A program made the position numbers and the translations under genes. This document shows positions 11,401 to 22,455 of a DNA stretch of 64,000 nt, piece after piece. The stretch is from Zhengitettix transpicula (lineage: Eukaryota > Arthropoda > Insecta > Orthoptera > Tetrigidae). Every line of letters begins with the position of its first letter. Position 1 is the first letter of the stretch. The notes under the pieces are model-generated. The model saw only the letters and a program-made list of their open reading frames with translations, made no database searches and was not told the origin of the DNA. The DNA lies in the NCBI GenBank assembly GCA_037074705.1, contig CM073596.1, positions 28,246,001-28,310,000 on the forward strand, in the 5' to 3' direction.

Positions 11401-11594
11401 ACACTAAGGTCGTGTTATCAATTATTAATAGTCTACAACGTTTTAATAACAATATTACGGCCAAGTTACATGAAACTACTGGGGTAATTAAGTTGAACGA
11501 AGCCACGAAATTAATTTATCAGAACGAAGGATCGCTGGAGATCTCAGATACTGACTGATACTGACCGGCACGTATCTCAGCGCAGGTGCTCCGG

Positions 11595-11605
11595 GGTTCG
11601 AGTCC
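11595..11605 (+). other. tRNA-type B box (SINE-like remnant)
   Basis: GGTTCGAGTCC matches the pol III B box exactly. No matching A box or cloverleaf lies upstream, so I read it as a possible tRNA-derived SINE remnant or chance. A 134-codon open frame (11608-12012) starts just downstream but has no recognised domain, and its 3' end runs into the adjacent repeat fragment. Confidence 0.25.
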
Positions 11606-11989
11606 GCGTGGCGAGGTGCCAAAGTAATCGTCTGCAGTTGCACACTTTTAATTGCGACGTTGGAGGTTTTGCGCTCGAGGCGCGGTTAGTCTCGGAAATT
11701 GAACGAACGAAACTCGTTCCGACATGGGTGGTCCAGTGCGGCCCCGCAAGATTTACAACAGCAGCTCCATTGGTTAGGGGAGGAGGGGGGGGTGATGAGT
11801 CAATCTACTGCCTCACTCAGGAGATATTATTAGCCTCTTTGGAAGACTGTAGCAATTGTTTTCACGGTCTTAATTGTAAAGCATTATTGGCTCGATGTCG
11901 CGAAGGAACTGCTTTAATAAATATTTTTTCCCCGTATATCATCGACAGTAAACGTCCTTTGGTTTTCGTACGTTTATACGATCAAGGAA

Positions 11990-12215
11990 GAACAGAAATG
12001 AAACGAATATAATTTAATTGTAAACGATATAAGATTATTAAATACGCGTTTACGCTTACCATTGAGTGACAAATCACACAAAACACTATAAAGAATACGA
12101 AATATAGCAAATTCAGACAAAAAAATAAATACCACAAAACGTTTCTGGGTGATTTCGTCAGGTGCTAAGAAGAGCCTAGAGAGACACAACTGCACTGGTC
12201 AGCTACACAGATATG
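11990..12215 (-). repeat. Repeat fragment with hammerhead-like core, copy 2
   Basis: On the minus strand the core reads CACCTGACGA, then AATCACCCA, then GAAACGTTTTGTGGTATTTA. The part outside the core resembles the copy at 36.96-37.11 kb (AATACCACA before the core, AAGAGACAC after it, plus-strand reading). Confidence 0.5.
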
Positions 12216-12245
12216 ACACACACACACCTTTAAAAATAAAATAAC

Positions 12246-12292
12246 AATTAGTGGAAATTAAATTAGTAAATTAATAATGTTGGTCCATGCGT
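12246..12292 (+). repeat. Direct repeat of about 46 bp, left member
   Basis: AGTGGAAATTAAATTAGTAA and the next 26 bases recur with few changes at 13320-13366. The pair encloses about 1.03 kb with no coding capacity. It could be the ends of an old element or a local duplication. Confidence 0.6.
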
Positions 12293-13319
12293 CAAATCTT
12301 TCTTATTCATTATTTTCTATCAGACGTAAATTTTTTCATTGGAACACTATAAACTTCTGACAAATTTCATCTAACGGCATGTATCCCAGGCATAACCGTA
12401 GTTATTTTCAAATAAATTGGTTACATCACCATCATAAGATGTGATTCGAAACTAGGTTTTGAACACATTCGTTCTTTTGTCCACTGGAGGGCCAAATTCG
12501 CGTTTAACTGGTACGTTAACCTACTAAATCAATGGCCAATAATATTGATTAGTAACGTTGAAATTAGAGTAAAAAAAGGGACACAGATATGACTGCTTTT
12601 TGAACCGCCACGTTTTTATACATATTTATACAGTAATGAAACACGTTTATTCTCAGAATGCTATTTGTAAAATGTATTACATTCTTTACTGTCACTTCTA
12701 TGACCTATTATCGCTCTCATATGTTGGATTAGGACCTAGTTTTATGTTACTGTTTGATTGAAAATTTATTTGATCACAATTCACTACGTCAGTAACAGAA
12801 CTGAGGTTTCTGTGACCTTTAAGTACAGAGTTTTTACCATTTATTGGTGAAAATTCATTTTAACGAAGAAATTGAATGTTAAAAAAATTATATGTTTACC
12901 AAAATCATTAGAATCTTACTAACCACTAATAAAATAAAAATAATTATATAGCGCCTTAATAAACCAGCGTTATTCAAGTACGTTAATCCTTTGAAAAATT
13001 AGATAGAATAATTCATACTTGAAAATACTTCTTTTGCGTATATGGAACTCAGTAATCACAGTCTTATGGACTAAAGCACATAAAACAAAATTATACATCT
13101 AATGACATATTAAATTGGTATCGTTGACAGTTCTCAAAACTCAACGTTCACCTCACGTAGACAATTAAATTTTGAAAGTTAACTTCGCTTTATAATTATT
13201 TGAGCTTTGTTTCTATAAAATGACTTAAATTTATCACAATATTTATTTTTTCCAACCGCATTAACCATAACCTCATTTTCCAAACAAATTATCAACACAT
13301 GTATGTCACACTATTAAAT

Positions 13320-13366
13320 CAGTGGAAATTAAATTAGTAAATGAATAATGCTGACCCATGCGTCAC
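13320..13366 (+). repeat. Direct repeat of about 46 bp, right member
   Basis: Second member of the pair. Both end in CCATGCGTCA. The enclosed segment, 12293-13319, has no recognised gene. Confidence 0.6.
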
Positions 13367-13725
13367 TTTTTACTTGAATGTAGCTGTCAGCTCATAGAGT
13401 ATTTTCGTAATACTAAAGTTGATGACGCTAACGGCTGCAAGGGCCAGATGTCGACTAATAGATGCTCCCCTCCGTGAAATTGTAGGTTCAGAATATTCGC
13501 CATTGCGCCCTCCGAGATCCCAGAGTTGTGATAGGTATGTGCCATCTGGCTGGGGGAGTTAATTCGGTTAGCTGATCAGGGGAATATCTGGGGAGGAGGG
13601 GGCGGGGGCGAACGATAATGACTTACGGCTTCCTCGTCTCTTGATTTGCTTTCCCCACGCATACATCATCCCGTTTAGGACCGAAACTAAACATTTTGAA
13701 AGCAAATGCGTACTTGCTCATTCCC
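13367..13725. other. Non-coding stretch with a GC-rich centre
   Basis: 13435-13680 is richer in GC than its flanks, including a GGGGAGGAGGGGGCGGGGGC tract. No gene or repeat recognised. Confidence 0.3.
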
Positions 13726-14272
13726 AGGAGCAAATATTATCAGTATAAAAGGAAGAATGATGGCGCCATTCATTTTCTTACAAATGACCTAGTGGATCCT
13801 CAATTCCATTTAAAACTATTTCATATCTTTGTAATAGGAAATTAGCATTAATTTCTATAATTACAATATTTAATATATTATCAGTATAAAAGGAAGAATA
13901 GAGGCACCATTAATATCCTTACAAATGACCTAGTAGATCCTCAATTCCATTTAAAACTATTTCATATTTTTATAATAGTAAATTAGCATTAATTTCTATA
14001 ATTACGATACTTAATATATTATCAGTATAAAAGTAAGAATAGAGGCACCATTAATATCCTTACAAATGACCTAGTGGATCCTCAATACCATTTAACACTA
14101 TTTCATATTTTTATAATACTAAGTTAGCATTCAGTTCTATAATTACGACACTTAATATATTATCAGTATAAAAGGAAAAATACTGGTGCCATTATTTTCC
14201 TTACAAATGACCTAGTGGATCTTCAATTCCATTCAAAACTATTTCATATTGTTATGATACTAAATTAACCTG
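13726..14272 (+). repeat. 141-bp tandem repeat, about 3.9 units
   Basis: The block ATTATCAGTATAAAAGGAAG recurs with the CAGT at 13741, 13882, 14023 and 14164, exactly 141 bp apart. Each unit also contains CTTACAAATGACCTAGTGGA with small changes. The units differ by about 5-15%, and the two inner units are most alike. The period is close to nucleosomal spacing. No open frame crosses units. Confidence 0.92.
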
Positions 14273-15519
14273 TTGATATCGAAATCACACCATTTTATGG
14301 TTGCCATTTACGGTCCTGGTAAATCAGATTTATTGTAGATCGATTGTGTATAATCTTACTTAGCCATCTGAGGCGTCTTGCCGAGTAAAAGTAACATTTG
14401 ACTAACATAATAAAATTTGGGAAAATTAAAAACTATCCTCACCTTCAGAAATAATAGATTGATAATTTCTATAGCGTCAGTATTACTAGAATAAGGGGAT
14501 ATTTCTATCAGTCTTAATGTTACATAAGAGTAATGTTAGACTATTTTTAATCTTCTGATTACAATTTAACCTTGTATACCTCCAGTTCCTTTTTTGACTT
14601 CCACTAGCCTTAAAATACCGTGGAAATTTTAATTAATAAAATATAATAATTTCCGTGTTTTTTTTAAATTAACTGATAATATAAGAATTTGAACTGTTAA
14701 CTCTGCCTTTTTATGACTCATATGTGAATTCAAGATTAAAAACTGAATATATATGCTGAAGGAAAGAATTTCAAGATTTAAGAAAATCCACTGTGGTGAG
14801 GTTTAATCCTTCTTAAGCATATATAATCAGTCACTATTTCAAGTAGGGCAAGAATGATGGTGGCATTTCGTCAATGTAAACCAGTTCATATATCAACAGT
14901 AGGAATAGAAATGAAATGGTAATTAAACATGGAGATGGCCTTCTTGCAAGTCGGGGACATTTCATATGATTACAAGGAAAATATAATCGCGCCATTATCT
15001 TCCAATGAGCAGGATGAAATATTTTTGTAGCCCTCAGCTACATAGCCTTGTTATTTACCGATCAAAGAGGATAATCAGAAAATAAGTGCAGCACGCCAAA
15101 AATTTCCAGACCACGGTGCATTCACCCCTTCGAAGTAGGGCCGTGGTGAGACGAACACGTGATTACTGCCAGAGAAGATAGTCTATCAAGTGTGAATAGG
15201 AAGTTCAACAATATCTCATGTTGACGCAAGACCATCGTCATCACTATCATTGACGTGATTGGACTGTAATAAACTCTCAGAGGCGATTACCCGCCTTATA
15301 CAGAACAACGATCAAAGTGCATAACGGCTTTCTGATTCGAGGCGGTCAATAATACGGTGGTGGTCGTAGTTGTGCCCCTCCCAAAGCGAACGTCACGACT
15401 CTTCATCGTGCATCATCGAGCTCAGGTCCACACAGATCTGAGACAAATAACACGTTAGGGAGCAAAATATACTAAGTAAATAAGTCTTTTTTGGGAATCC
15501 AACAACTGGTATTTCCTAA
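14273..15519. other. Non-coding stretch, nothing recognised
   Basis: Mostly AT-rich. 15060-15460 is somewhat richer in GC and contains an E-box CACGTG near 15156. No gene recognised. Confidence 0.4.
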
Positions 15520-16234
15520 TCTATATAATAAAAAAGGATGTATATTTGTATGTATGGATTTAAGTTAATTTCTATACATATTTCAACGCGTTGATAGATT
15601 GCAACAAAAATAAATACACATATTCTACAAAACACGTGAAACGGTACTGTGAGGGTGAGATTAAAAAACGAGATCATTTTGTGTTAAATTACTGAGCGCT
15701 AAGAGACCGTGACGTCACGCGAGATAGAGACGTTACTACGCGACGTACAAATGAAACAGTTCCTTTTTATATAACGAAATAAAGCAGAAATAATTCCATT
15801 GAATAAAAAGTATAATTTATCCAATAATACTCAATCGTATGATAATGAAAAACAATACGAAACACGTAACGATCCTTGCGGATAATGTAAGTTAATTTTC
15901 GTGCCATATTAGTGATTCCAATATGGCGATCATTTGTTTTCATTAAGAATATAACTAAGAAATTCAACAATTTAATCTTTCGTATTGTCTGAAGATTGAA
16001 GGACACTTACATCCTGCAATACTCGAGGAGTATATTTAAGTATTCCATTCGTAAATAAATTCGGAGGAATGTTTGTCGGGGATTATGCAATAAAATTCAG
16101 TGTATTTTATAGCTGTTGAATGTATGCAGTTAGATGTAGGTTAAATCACTTCTTGCCTAAAGATTAATGTAGAATTAAGTACTTTTACGGGTTTATATAA
16201 ATAAGTAAACGGACAACGCCGGGGACGCAGCTAG
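15520..16234 (+). mobile_element. Helitron-like non-autonomous element, long subfamily (715 bp)
   Basis: Cleanest ends of the family: A|TCTATATAATAAAAAAGG at 15520 and ACGCAGCTAG|T at 16234, with no terminal inverted repeats and no target duplication. It keeps an extra internal block of about 110 bp (CATTCGTAAATAAATTCGGA and onwards) that the shorter copies lack. No coding capacity. Confidence 0.8.
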
Positions 16235-16509
16235 TAAAAAATAAAATCCAATTAATTACTGATATATTGGTTTATAATAATTATGTAGGATAGTAGTAAA
16301 ATTTTAACTTTTAGAATAATTAGAAAGAACTTTGTCCGGTCCATTTTGTTGTCAAAAGAAATGTTTGAATGCTATAAAAACAAAATTTTAAGTAAAGATA
16401 AGAGAATAAATTTATCCCTTCAGTTCGCGAGGTAACCAACACGCAATCTTGTATTTAAATATATTTAAAGTGTGTCGTCCCATAAATAACTTCTATAATG
16501 TTGAATCTA
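16235..16509. other. AT-rich non-coding stretch
   Basis: Nothing recognised between the Helitron-like element and the tRNA terminator. Confidence 0.4.
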
Positions 16510-16511
16510 TT

Positions 16512-16516
16512 AAAAA
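16512..16516 (-). terminator. Pol III terminator of tRNA-Lys copy 1
   Basis: T5 on the minus strand, 4 bases after the tRNA 3' end: the usual pol III stop signal. Confidence 0.7.
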
Positions 16517-16520
16517 TATT

Positions 16521-16593
16521 CGCCCGAACAGGGACTTGAACCCTGGACCCTTAGGTTAAAAGCCTAATGCTCTACCGACTGAGCTATCCGGGC
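16521..16593 (-). tRNA. tRNA-Lys (anticodon UUU), copy 1
   Basis: The 73-base minus-strand gene folds as a full cloverleaf. Acceptor GCCCGGA pairs with TTCGGGC (one G-T wobble), the D arm is GCTC/GAGC, the anticodon stem TTAGG/CCTAA encloses loop CTTTTAA with anticodon TTT, and the T arm is CAGGG-TTCAAGT-CCCTG. The A box TAGCTCAGTCGG and B box GGTTCAAGTCC are intact, there is no intron, and the discriminator base is G. CCA is not encoded, as expected for a eukaryotic nuclear gene. A T5 terminator follows. It is identical over all 73 bases to the copy 5.9 kb away on the same strand, while the flanks differ. Confidence 0.97.
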
Positions 16594-16639
16594 TCACATG
16601 CTGACCTACTATAATATTTAAAAGTATAATCAGAACTAA

Positions 16640-17055
16640 AAACGTTGCAATTAAATGATAGATGAACTACATTTTAATAAATAGTAATATGTACAGAGAA
16701 AGACAATAACGGAGTGATGTGAGGTAGAAAACAAATGACTGTTGTAAGTAAATAAACTTATTTTTTAAAAAAAAAACGGAAACACAGAGCAAGTTCACGC
16801 CATGAAATAAAATTTCATACGGAATCCCGGACAAAATCTATTGTAATTGAACGATGTAGAGGAAACTTTGTAAACGAAACCTTAAAATGTAACTTCAAAT
16901 TTACTAAAAAAAAATTTACAAAAGAAAATTTGTTCATATATTAATTGATATTACGTTTCTTAAAAACACATATACACGCAAAGTTATTTATTTAGAAATT
17001 AAAATCGAAAATTTAAGTTCTTCATTTTATCAAAAAATGTCTTATAAAGACATTC
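16640..17055. other. AT-rich non-coding stretch
   Basis: No supported feature. Confidence 0.4.
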
Positions 17056-17743
17056 TAAACTCTAGGAAATTGCCCTTAAGTCAACTTCCGCCGTGAGAAA
17101 AAAGAAGAAACCACAGATAAATCAGCTCGAAAATTTTCTTTGCAAGAGTATCTTAAAAACCGTTTCTCTCCGATCATAAAATAAATAAAGGCTTTAATCT
17201 AAGGTCTGTTTTGAATTAATAAAACAATTGATAACCTTTTACAGGCTTTTTATTTTTAATTACGACGACGTTTCGATACCTTTTTGTATCTTCTTCAGGG
17301 ATTTTCCTACAGAGGAGGTATTCACAAAAAATTATATTTAAAGTATGACTGTAAAAAGTAAACAAAGGCAAGCTAAAGTACACACACAAAAAAACAACTA
17401 CTTCCCAAATTAACGCAGTAAACTAGCACAACATAACGAAACAAGTTACTAAATTAATACAATGTTTAGCACACAATTCACTACCTCCTCTTGTGGAACG
17501 TACCTGAAGAAGTTACAAAAAGGTGTCGAAACGTCGTCATAATTAAACATTAAAAATAAATAGTGTCTGTAAAAGGTCATCAATTGTTTTAGTAATTCAA
17601 AAGAGACGTTAAATTTAAACCTTTATTAATTTTATCCTCAGTGACAAACGGTTTTTAAGATACTCTTGCTAAGAAAATTTTCGAGCTGATTTATCTTTTT
17701 CCCACGGCGGAAGTTGACTTAAGGGCAATTTCCTAGAATTTAG
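17056..17743. mobile_element. Inverted-repeat element of about 690 bp with hammerhead-like motif in both arms
   Basis: Left arm about 17056-17330 and right arm about 17500-17743 are inverted copies: CTAGGAAATTGCCCTTAAGT on the left is answered by ACTTAAGGGCAATTTCCTAG on the right. Each arm carries CCTGAAGAA, a GATAC-type hairpin, then GAAACGTCG. In the left arm (minus strand) the hairpin GATAC/GTATC is perfect; in the right arm it is GTTAC/GTGTC with mismatches. A further fragment lies at 47727-47850. No coding capacity; target duplication not resolved. Confidence 0.65.
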
Positions 17744-18234
17744 CGTGGTGGCGGAGTTACGTAGATTAAAAAAAACACCGTTCGTTTAGAATGTGGCATT
17801 TTAATAATCATATAAAATGAAAATATACGTTGAAAATCTACCAGTACATTACTCAGTCACTTTATCCTGTGAACTGCTCCAACATTATTTCCATCGCCTG
17901 ATTACAGTTACTCTGCAGTCTCCTTTGACCTCGACTATCACACTTTCGCTGTTCATTTTATCTCTACCAAATTAAAGACTCTCGCCGATATTTTACAAGA
18001 CCTCAAGGCTTTAATATATGCGTAAAACAGGCGTTGGTATGCTTTTGCGCACCTTTTGCGAATTTAATAACAATATCGGTGACGTGGATCATTTACTAAG
18101 CCTTGACTCTGGCCGAGAAATTCTCAATAGATTGTTTTGAATTTGTTCCATCAAATATAAATAATGACCAGGAATGATTTTACTTTGAATGCGAAAATCA
18201 ATGATAATTTTTTTTATTTTCTAAAAATGTTTTC
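17744..18234. other. Non-coding stretch, nothing recognised
   Basis: No gene, RNA or repeat recognised. Confidence 0.4.
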
Positions 18235-18296
18235 AGCTGTAGACAGGCTATGTATAGTGTAATATAATAGTTTACACGTGCCCTCTTATCATAACG
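18235..18296 (-). repeat. A-tailed hairpin repeat, short degraded fragment
   Basis: CTGTAGACAGGCTATGTATA followed by a degraded version of the next 40 bases and CCCTCTTAT matches the 3' end of the family in minus orientation; homology then stops. Confidence 0.55.
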
Positions 18297-18952
18297 TCTC
18301 TTCAGCATAGCGGACCTAAGAGGGCGCAGCTGCAAGAACGCTGATGCAGTTAAAGACATCACTTTAGATATAGTGAGTAACGATACGCACCAGAACAACA
18401 TAAATCTTCACCCCTTCCGCCTAGGCAGCTGTGAAAACGCTGCCTCAAATGAAGTCAGCATTTTAAGTGCCTTATGCAGACATGCACACGGCAGCAGAAA
18501 TCATTCCACCCTGTAAGAGTTCTCATTGGAGACTTAAAATCATCAGGGAGGGGGAAAGGAGTCTTCGAATTGTTCAGAGCTTCTTGGGAACGACAGTCGT
18601 GATCCAACCTCCAGACGGGTCGGTGGCTCCTGGTGCTATCCGCCAGTTTGTCTTACTTTATTTTATTTCTAACTATTAAATCTCTTTATTCTTCATCAAC
18701 TCTTATTTGACTGAAGTGCAGCGAAACACCAACAACTACGCCTAGGTTCAATTAGTTGAACCCGAACCCTCACGTTACCGACTTTACTATTTCCTGTTCT
18801 TAATTCTTCCTTTATCCTCTAGATCGGTAGCCAGGTGAGCTAACGGAGGTATAGCTCGGTTGGTGAACGATCTATCTGGACTTCCCATTTCCAACAACTG
18901 GAATGTTACATGTTCACAGTGGTGGAGTGTTACATGATGGCAGTTTGAGATG
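18297..18952. other. Non-coding stretch with a tRNA-type A box
   Basis: TAGCTCGGTTGG (18852-18863) differs from the canonical tRNA A box TAGCTCAGTTGG by one base, but no B box or cloverleaf follows. It may be the head of a decayed tRNA-derived SINE. Nothing else recognised. Confidence 0.25.
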
Positions 18953-19055
18953 TTACAATAGGATAATCCACATAGTGGAAACTTCCCTCTTATAGCATAG
19001 GAAAGGGAGTGAAAGGGGGGGGGGTGCGGAAAGGTAGAGCAAGGTAGTCAAGTAG
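18953..19055 (-). repeat. A-tailed hairpin repeat, fragment
   Basis: About 100 bp match the 3' part of the family in minus orientation (GGATAATCCACATAGTGG through the GGAAAGGTAGAGCAAGGTAG block), with an expanded G run of about 10. Both ends are truncated. Confidence 0.7.
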
Positions 19056-19166
19056 TAACTTACATGTGTTAACGAGTAAGAACTGTGGATGATAATTTTG
19101 AAGCAAAACTTTCTCTGGGGCTGTGCTGAACAGAGTAGGTCCACGTGCGTAAAGGTATCAATTCTT

Positions 19167-19208
19167 CATCTTATGTTTTTCATCTTATGTTTTTCATCTT
19201 ATGTTTTT
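19167..19208 (+). repeat. 14-bp tandem repeat, three perfect units
   Basis: CATCTTATGTTTTT is repeated three times without change (starts 19167, 19181, 19195). Confidence 0.9.
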
Positions 19209-19399
19209 CTACAGTTAAAAATCAAGTGTTTTATCATTTGTTACTCATCGTCTTATCACTTAGTATAATTTACACATTTCAATCTATCCTTTAAAGCCTC
19301 ATTCTCTCTGTGTCCATATCATTTCATTTTATTCTTCACAGAATCGGACAATGGAACACCTCACAAATATGAGATGCAAATTAATCGCTATATGCATAT

Positions 19400-19740
19400 T
19401 TATTTGCGCTAAATACATAAGGTTTAGCGTCCTGTCTGAGTCAGGGCCAATATTATCCCCGCTGGGACCGAGGGAAAACCTCGAGAGGAGCCTCGTGGGA
19501 AGTTTCGGCCGCGGTGATGTCAGAGCTCGCCGTCCAAAAAGATTAATAATGGTCACCCATAAAGATTACACGCATCGCCTTGCGGCGGCCTCTAACGACC
19601 CCGATTACGAAAGCCGAGCCGGACGTTCGTTATTACGCTTATTAATGAACTCGTCTCTAATCACGAGAAGCTGAGTTGACATCGGTAATGTTATGTAACC
19701 TCATATTTTTTCCCTCTCTCTCCCTCCCTCCCAGAGAAGC
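19400..19740. promoter_or_regulatory. GC-rich island with clustered GATTA homeodomain cores
   Basis: Richer in GC than its flanks. GATTA cores lie at 19541, 19564 and 19603 and TAATC at 19658, four sites in about 120 bp, the core bound by Otx/Bicoid-type homeodomains. TTAATGA-type sites lie beside them. Opposed open frames on both strands (75 and 107 codons) have no recognised domain. Enhancer function is inference. Confidence 0.3.
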
Positions 19741-20645
19741 CTAAATTACAGGTGAGGTATCAAGACATTTCCTCCAAATATTACGTGTACGGGCTGCTTA
19801 GTTGTGATTAAAACGTGTTTATTCCCCATTACACCTACTACGTCTCACATTTACATATATTGACATTTTTTAATATACCTATTAATTAACGCCTTTGATA
19901 TGCATTACAGTTAACGATATGCTAATAAAACTTCATATGGGAGCGTATTAACTTCTTTCATGTTTTTTAGTGTCATTCATGTATCTACTAAATTTTGACT
20001 CATTATTCATTCCCACGACAGTATTAAACTGTTAACGTCAAGAATCTTTTAAAGGCTGTAATTATATCATTGATACTGAGGTGGTGATAAATGTAATTTG
20101 TAATAATTAAGGAAACTAACATAATTTACACAAATTAAAATCATTTTAAGAATTATAATTAAAAACACAATCCATTTCTAAAGAACGTATTACCAAATTT
20201 GATTTATTGTTTTATCGCGAAATTATTGTTTGTACTATTTTACCATTCTTTTCTGCAGTTCTTCCACGTAAGATATTTAAAGATCGTAATAACTGTACTT
20301 ACGTTCTTTTTTAGTCCTTTCTTCCATTTTCATTTCGTTGGATCGAACACCTGCATTCCCTGAAATATAAAGACACAGATTTAATAATTACTGACTTTTT
20401 GGCGGATTTCACAGGTTTAGAAAATATGATAAATTTGCCGTCACTTACAGAAATAAAATCTTTCAGCCTCGTTAAGTGGCTGCTAATTTCTGTGTCATTA
20501 AAAATTATTTTCTCGGAAGAATTTAAATGTTGCTAATCCAAAATAATCCTTAATTCTGATTCAGTCACCACGAAACTATTTTAACGCGTGCACAGAAATT
20601 TTTGTTATGTTGCACTTCTCCACGGTGTTTCAAAATATTAGAACT
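19741..20645. other. AT-rich non-coding stretch
   Basis: No supported feature. Confidence 0.4.
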
Positions 20646-20647
20646 TG

Positions 20648-20760
20648 AAGATAGGCCAAGGTGAACACTAAGGATCGTACTCGGCATTTGCCTAAATGCG
20701 AGCCATCCAGTAGGTTGGACTTTCGAAACTTGTCGCACGCCATTCCGATGATTGGAATAG
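20648..20760 (-). repeat. A-tailed hairpin repeat, degraded minus-strand fragment
   Basis: GGATCGTACTCGGCATTTGC and the following CTTGTCGCACGCCATTCCGA correspond to conserved blocks of the family in minus orientation with many changes and a deletion. It lies back-to-back with the plus-strand copy that follows. Confidence 0.5.
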
Positions 20761-20829
20761 ATCAAAGACTGAAGTTTTTCCCGGAAAAATGCAGAATCCA
20801 GGAACTTCTGTAGGAAAATACAGTTGTCT

Positions 20830-21352
20830 GCGAGGGATGTTCTCCCGAAGGCAGAACCTTGTAGGAGAGACGGAAGGAGCTACCTTTGGGGATGCCTTTT
20901 CCTCTCTCCATTTTTGAACTAAGGTTCTCACAAGCCGAGGAACCTCGGCCTGTTTTGAGAGGTGTATGTTCCGGGGTCACAGACCTTGGGCATACAGTAA
21001 GTGTTTATCGCTGTTCTCATTGGAACAGTCGGTCAGCTGCCTCCTAAACTGGTTGAGGCACGGAGAATGGAATGCTGCGTCCCCACAGAAAACCTCATCT
21101 CCCACAATTAGAAGGGCGTGGGACAAGTACCCAATGCCCGACCTACCTGATGCAGGTTTTCTCGGGTTTGTCCTGCATTACTTTTAGGCGAATGCCGGGT
21201 AGGATCCTTAAACTATAGCCCGGGGGCTCTAGTTAACCCTTGGCTACCTTCCTCTACCCTTCCGCATCCCCTCTTTCAAATCCCTTTCCTATGCTATTAA
21301 AGGGCAGTTGCCACCATGTGGATTACTCATGTAGCCTGTTACCCTAAAAACA
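20830..21352 (+). repeat. A-tailed hairpin repeat, near full-length copy
   Basis: Runs from the GCGAGGG/CTCCCG hairpin area through GAACTAAGGTTCTCACAAGC, the CCGAGGAACCTCGG palindrome and the GGATCC block to the CCTGTTACCCTAAAAACAAAA tail. The 3' variant is the CCTGTTACCCT type. Confidence 0.8.
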
Positions 21353-22440
21353 AAACTTCTGTAGAACGCATTAAATTAAGTCATTATTAAATGCGAAATA
21401 TTACTGGATCTTAAACGTGTTTCGTTCATTTTAATCTGTAATGCTGTTTGTGAGGCAAAATTTTTTTTTTGTGGTGTCAACTAGAGGATGAGTATCTGTC
21501 AGTGTGATTATCATGTAGTTTCAGTTAAATATTTATAATTCCTGTATTTGAGTGCCGCAGTGCATCGTCAGGTGTGTGGATACTTTGTGTCGAGTTGCCC
21601 GTCCGCCAATATTACGCTGTCAGCTCGTGTTCGTGGGAGGTCGAATCTGGTCATGCAGGTTTTCGCACTATTAGGTGTCATATATGCGGGACCACTAAAC
21701 CTCCCACAGGCTCACGAGCTCACAAAAAAAATTATTCTTAAAATAAGTTCCGAAAAGTGTACTTTTTTAATAGCCATAGCGAATACATAATGAGATGCTT
21801 GGCTTCTGGAACTTAACTGGAAGGGATCAGGAAATTTAATAGTTCATTATGACAGTATGACATGAACAAAACAATAAATAAAATAGAAAAACACATTGTT
21901 ACACTTCAAAGGAAACGTTATCAAGAAACCTGGCTCGGTATATCGCAGATTAAAGGCAAATTCAAGATGTGGGTTTACCAAAATTGGTGACCTGTCCAGC
22001 ATCCCGGAGTCTAAAGTTTCTCTCTTCAGACAAGGTGCCGTTGGATCGAGGGACAACACTTTTAGCAAGGTCTTTGATCCAAGAGCACACGCCTTATTAA
22101 TGCGTATCACGTTACATCCGGTTCGAATATCATCCGGGAAAGATACGTGTGTTGGCATTTCTAGCTTCTCTCGGACGAGCGACACTAGATCCTTATCAGG
22201 CCTGTCACGTTTTATGACCATTCGTTGCAAAAAAAAAGTGCATTCAAATAATTCGAATATGATCCTCAGGACAAACATTGAAACGTGGTGGATCGCACGG
22301 AGTCAGAATAGTTTCCCAATAAAAATCTATTAATAAAGTATATACGCTATATACTCAGTCCTTCCTGAAATGTGATAATTTTAAATACCCACTCTTCCAG
22401 AATTGAAGATCTTTCATCTACAGAAGGCTAGGAGGAATAA
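21353..22440. other. Region with long overlapping open frames on both strands, no known family
   Basis: Between 21847 and 22333 the minus strand is open for 143 codons and the plus strand for 145. Neither product shows a domain I recognise; the plus-strand product is basic and serine-rich. One may be an exon of an unknown or decayed gene, or both may be chance. The rest of the stretch holds nothing recognised. Confidence 0.25.
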
Positions 22441-22442
22441 AC

Positions 22443-22451
22443 AGAAAAAAA
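22443..22451 (-). terminator. Pol III terminator of tRNA-Lys copy 2
   Basis: T7 run on the minus strand a few bases after the tRNA 3' end. Confidence 0.75.
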
Positions 22452-22455
22452 TAAT

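Noticed and set aside
11608..12012. 134-codon plus-strand frame considered as a gene.
   Set aside because: No recognisable domain, low similarity to any pattern I know, and its 3' end runs into a dispersed repeat fragment.
13726..14272. Tandem units considered as a CRISPR-like array.
   Set aside because: The whole 141-bp unit repeats without distinct spacers, and the context is eukaryotic.
15520..16234. The family considered as a MITE with terminal inverted repeats.
   Set aside because: The ends are not inverted copies of each other and no flanking duplication exists; the TC...CTAG ends and A|T target fit Helitrons better.
16521..16593. The CGCCCGAACAGGGAC string looks like a retroviral primer-binding site for tRNA-Lys.
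   Set aside because: The full 73-base cloverleaf with internal promoter boxes and a terminator is present, the TGG complementary to CCA is absent, and no LTR lies beside it. It is the tRNA gene itself; the same holds at 22456-22528.
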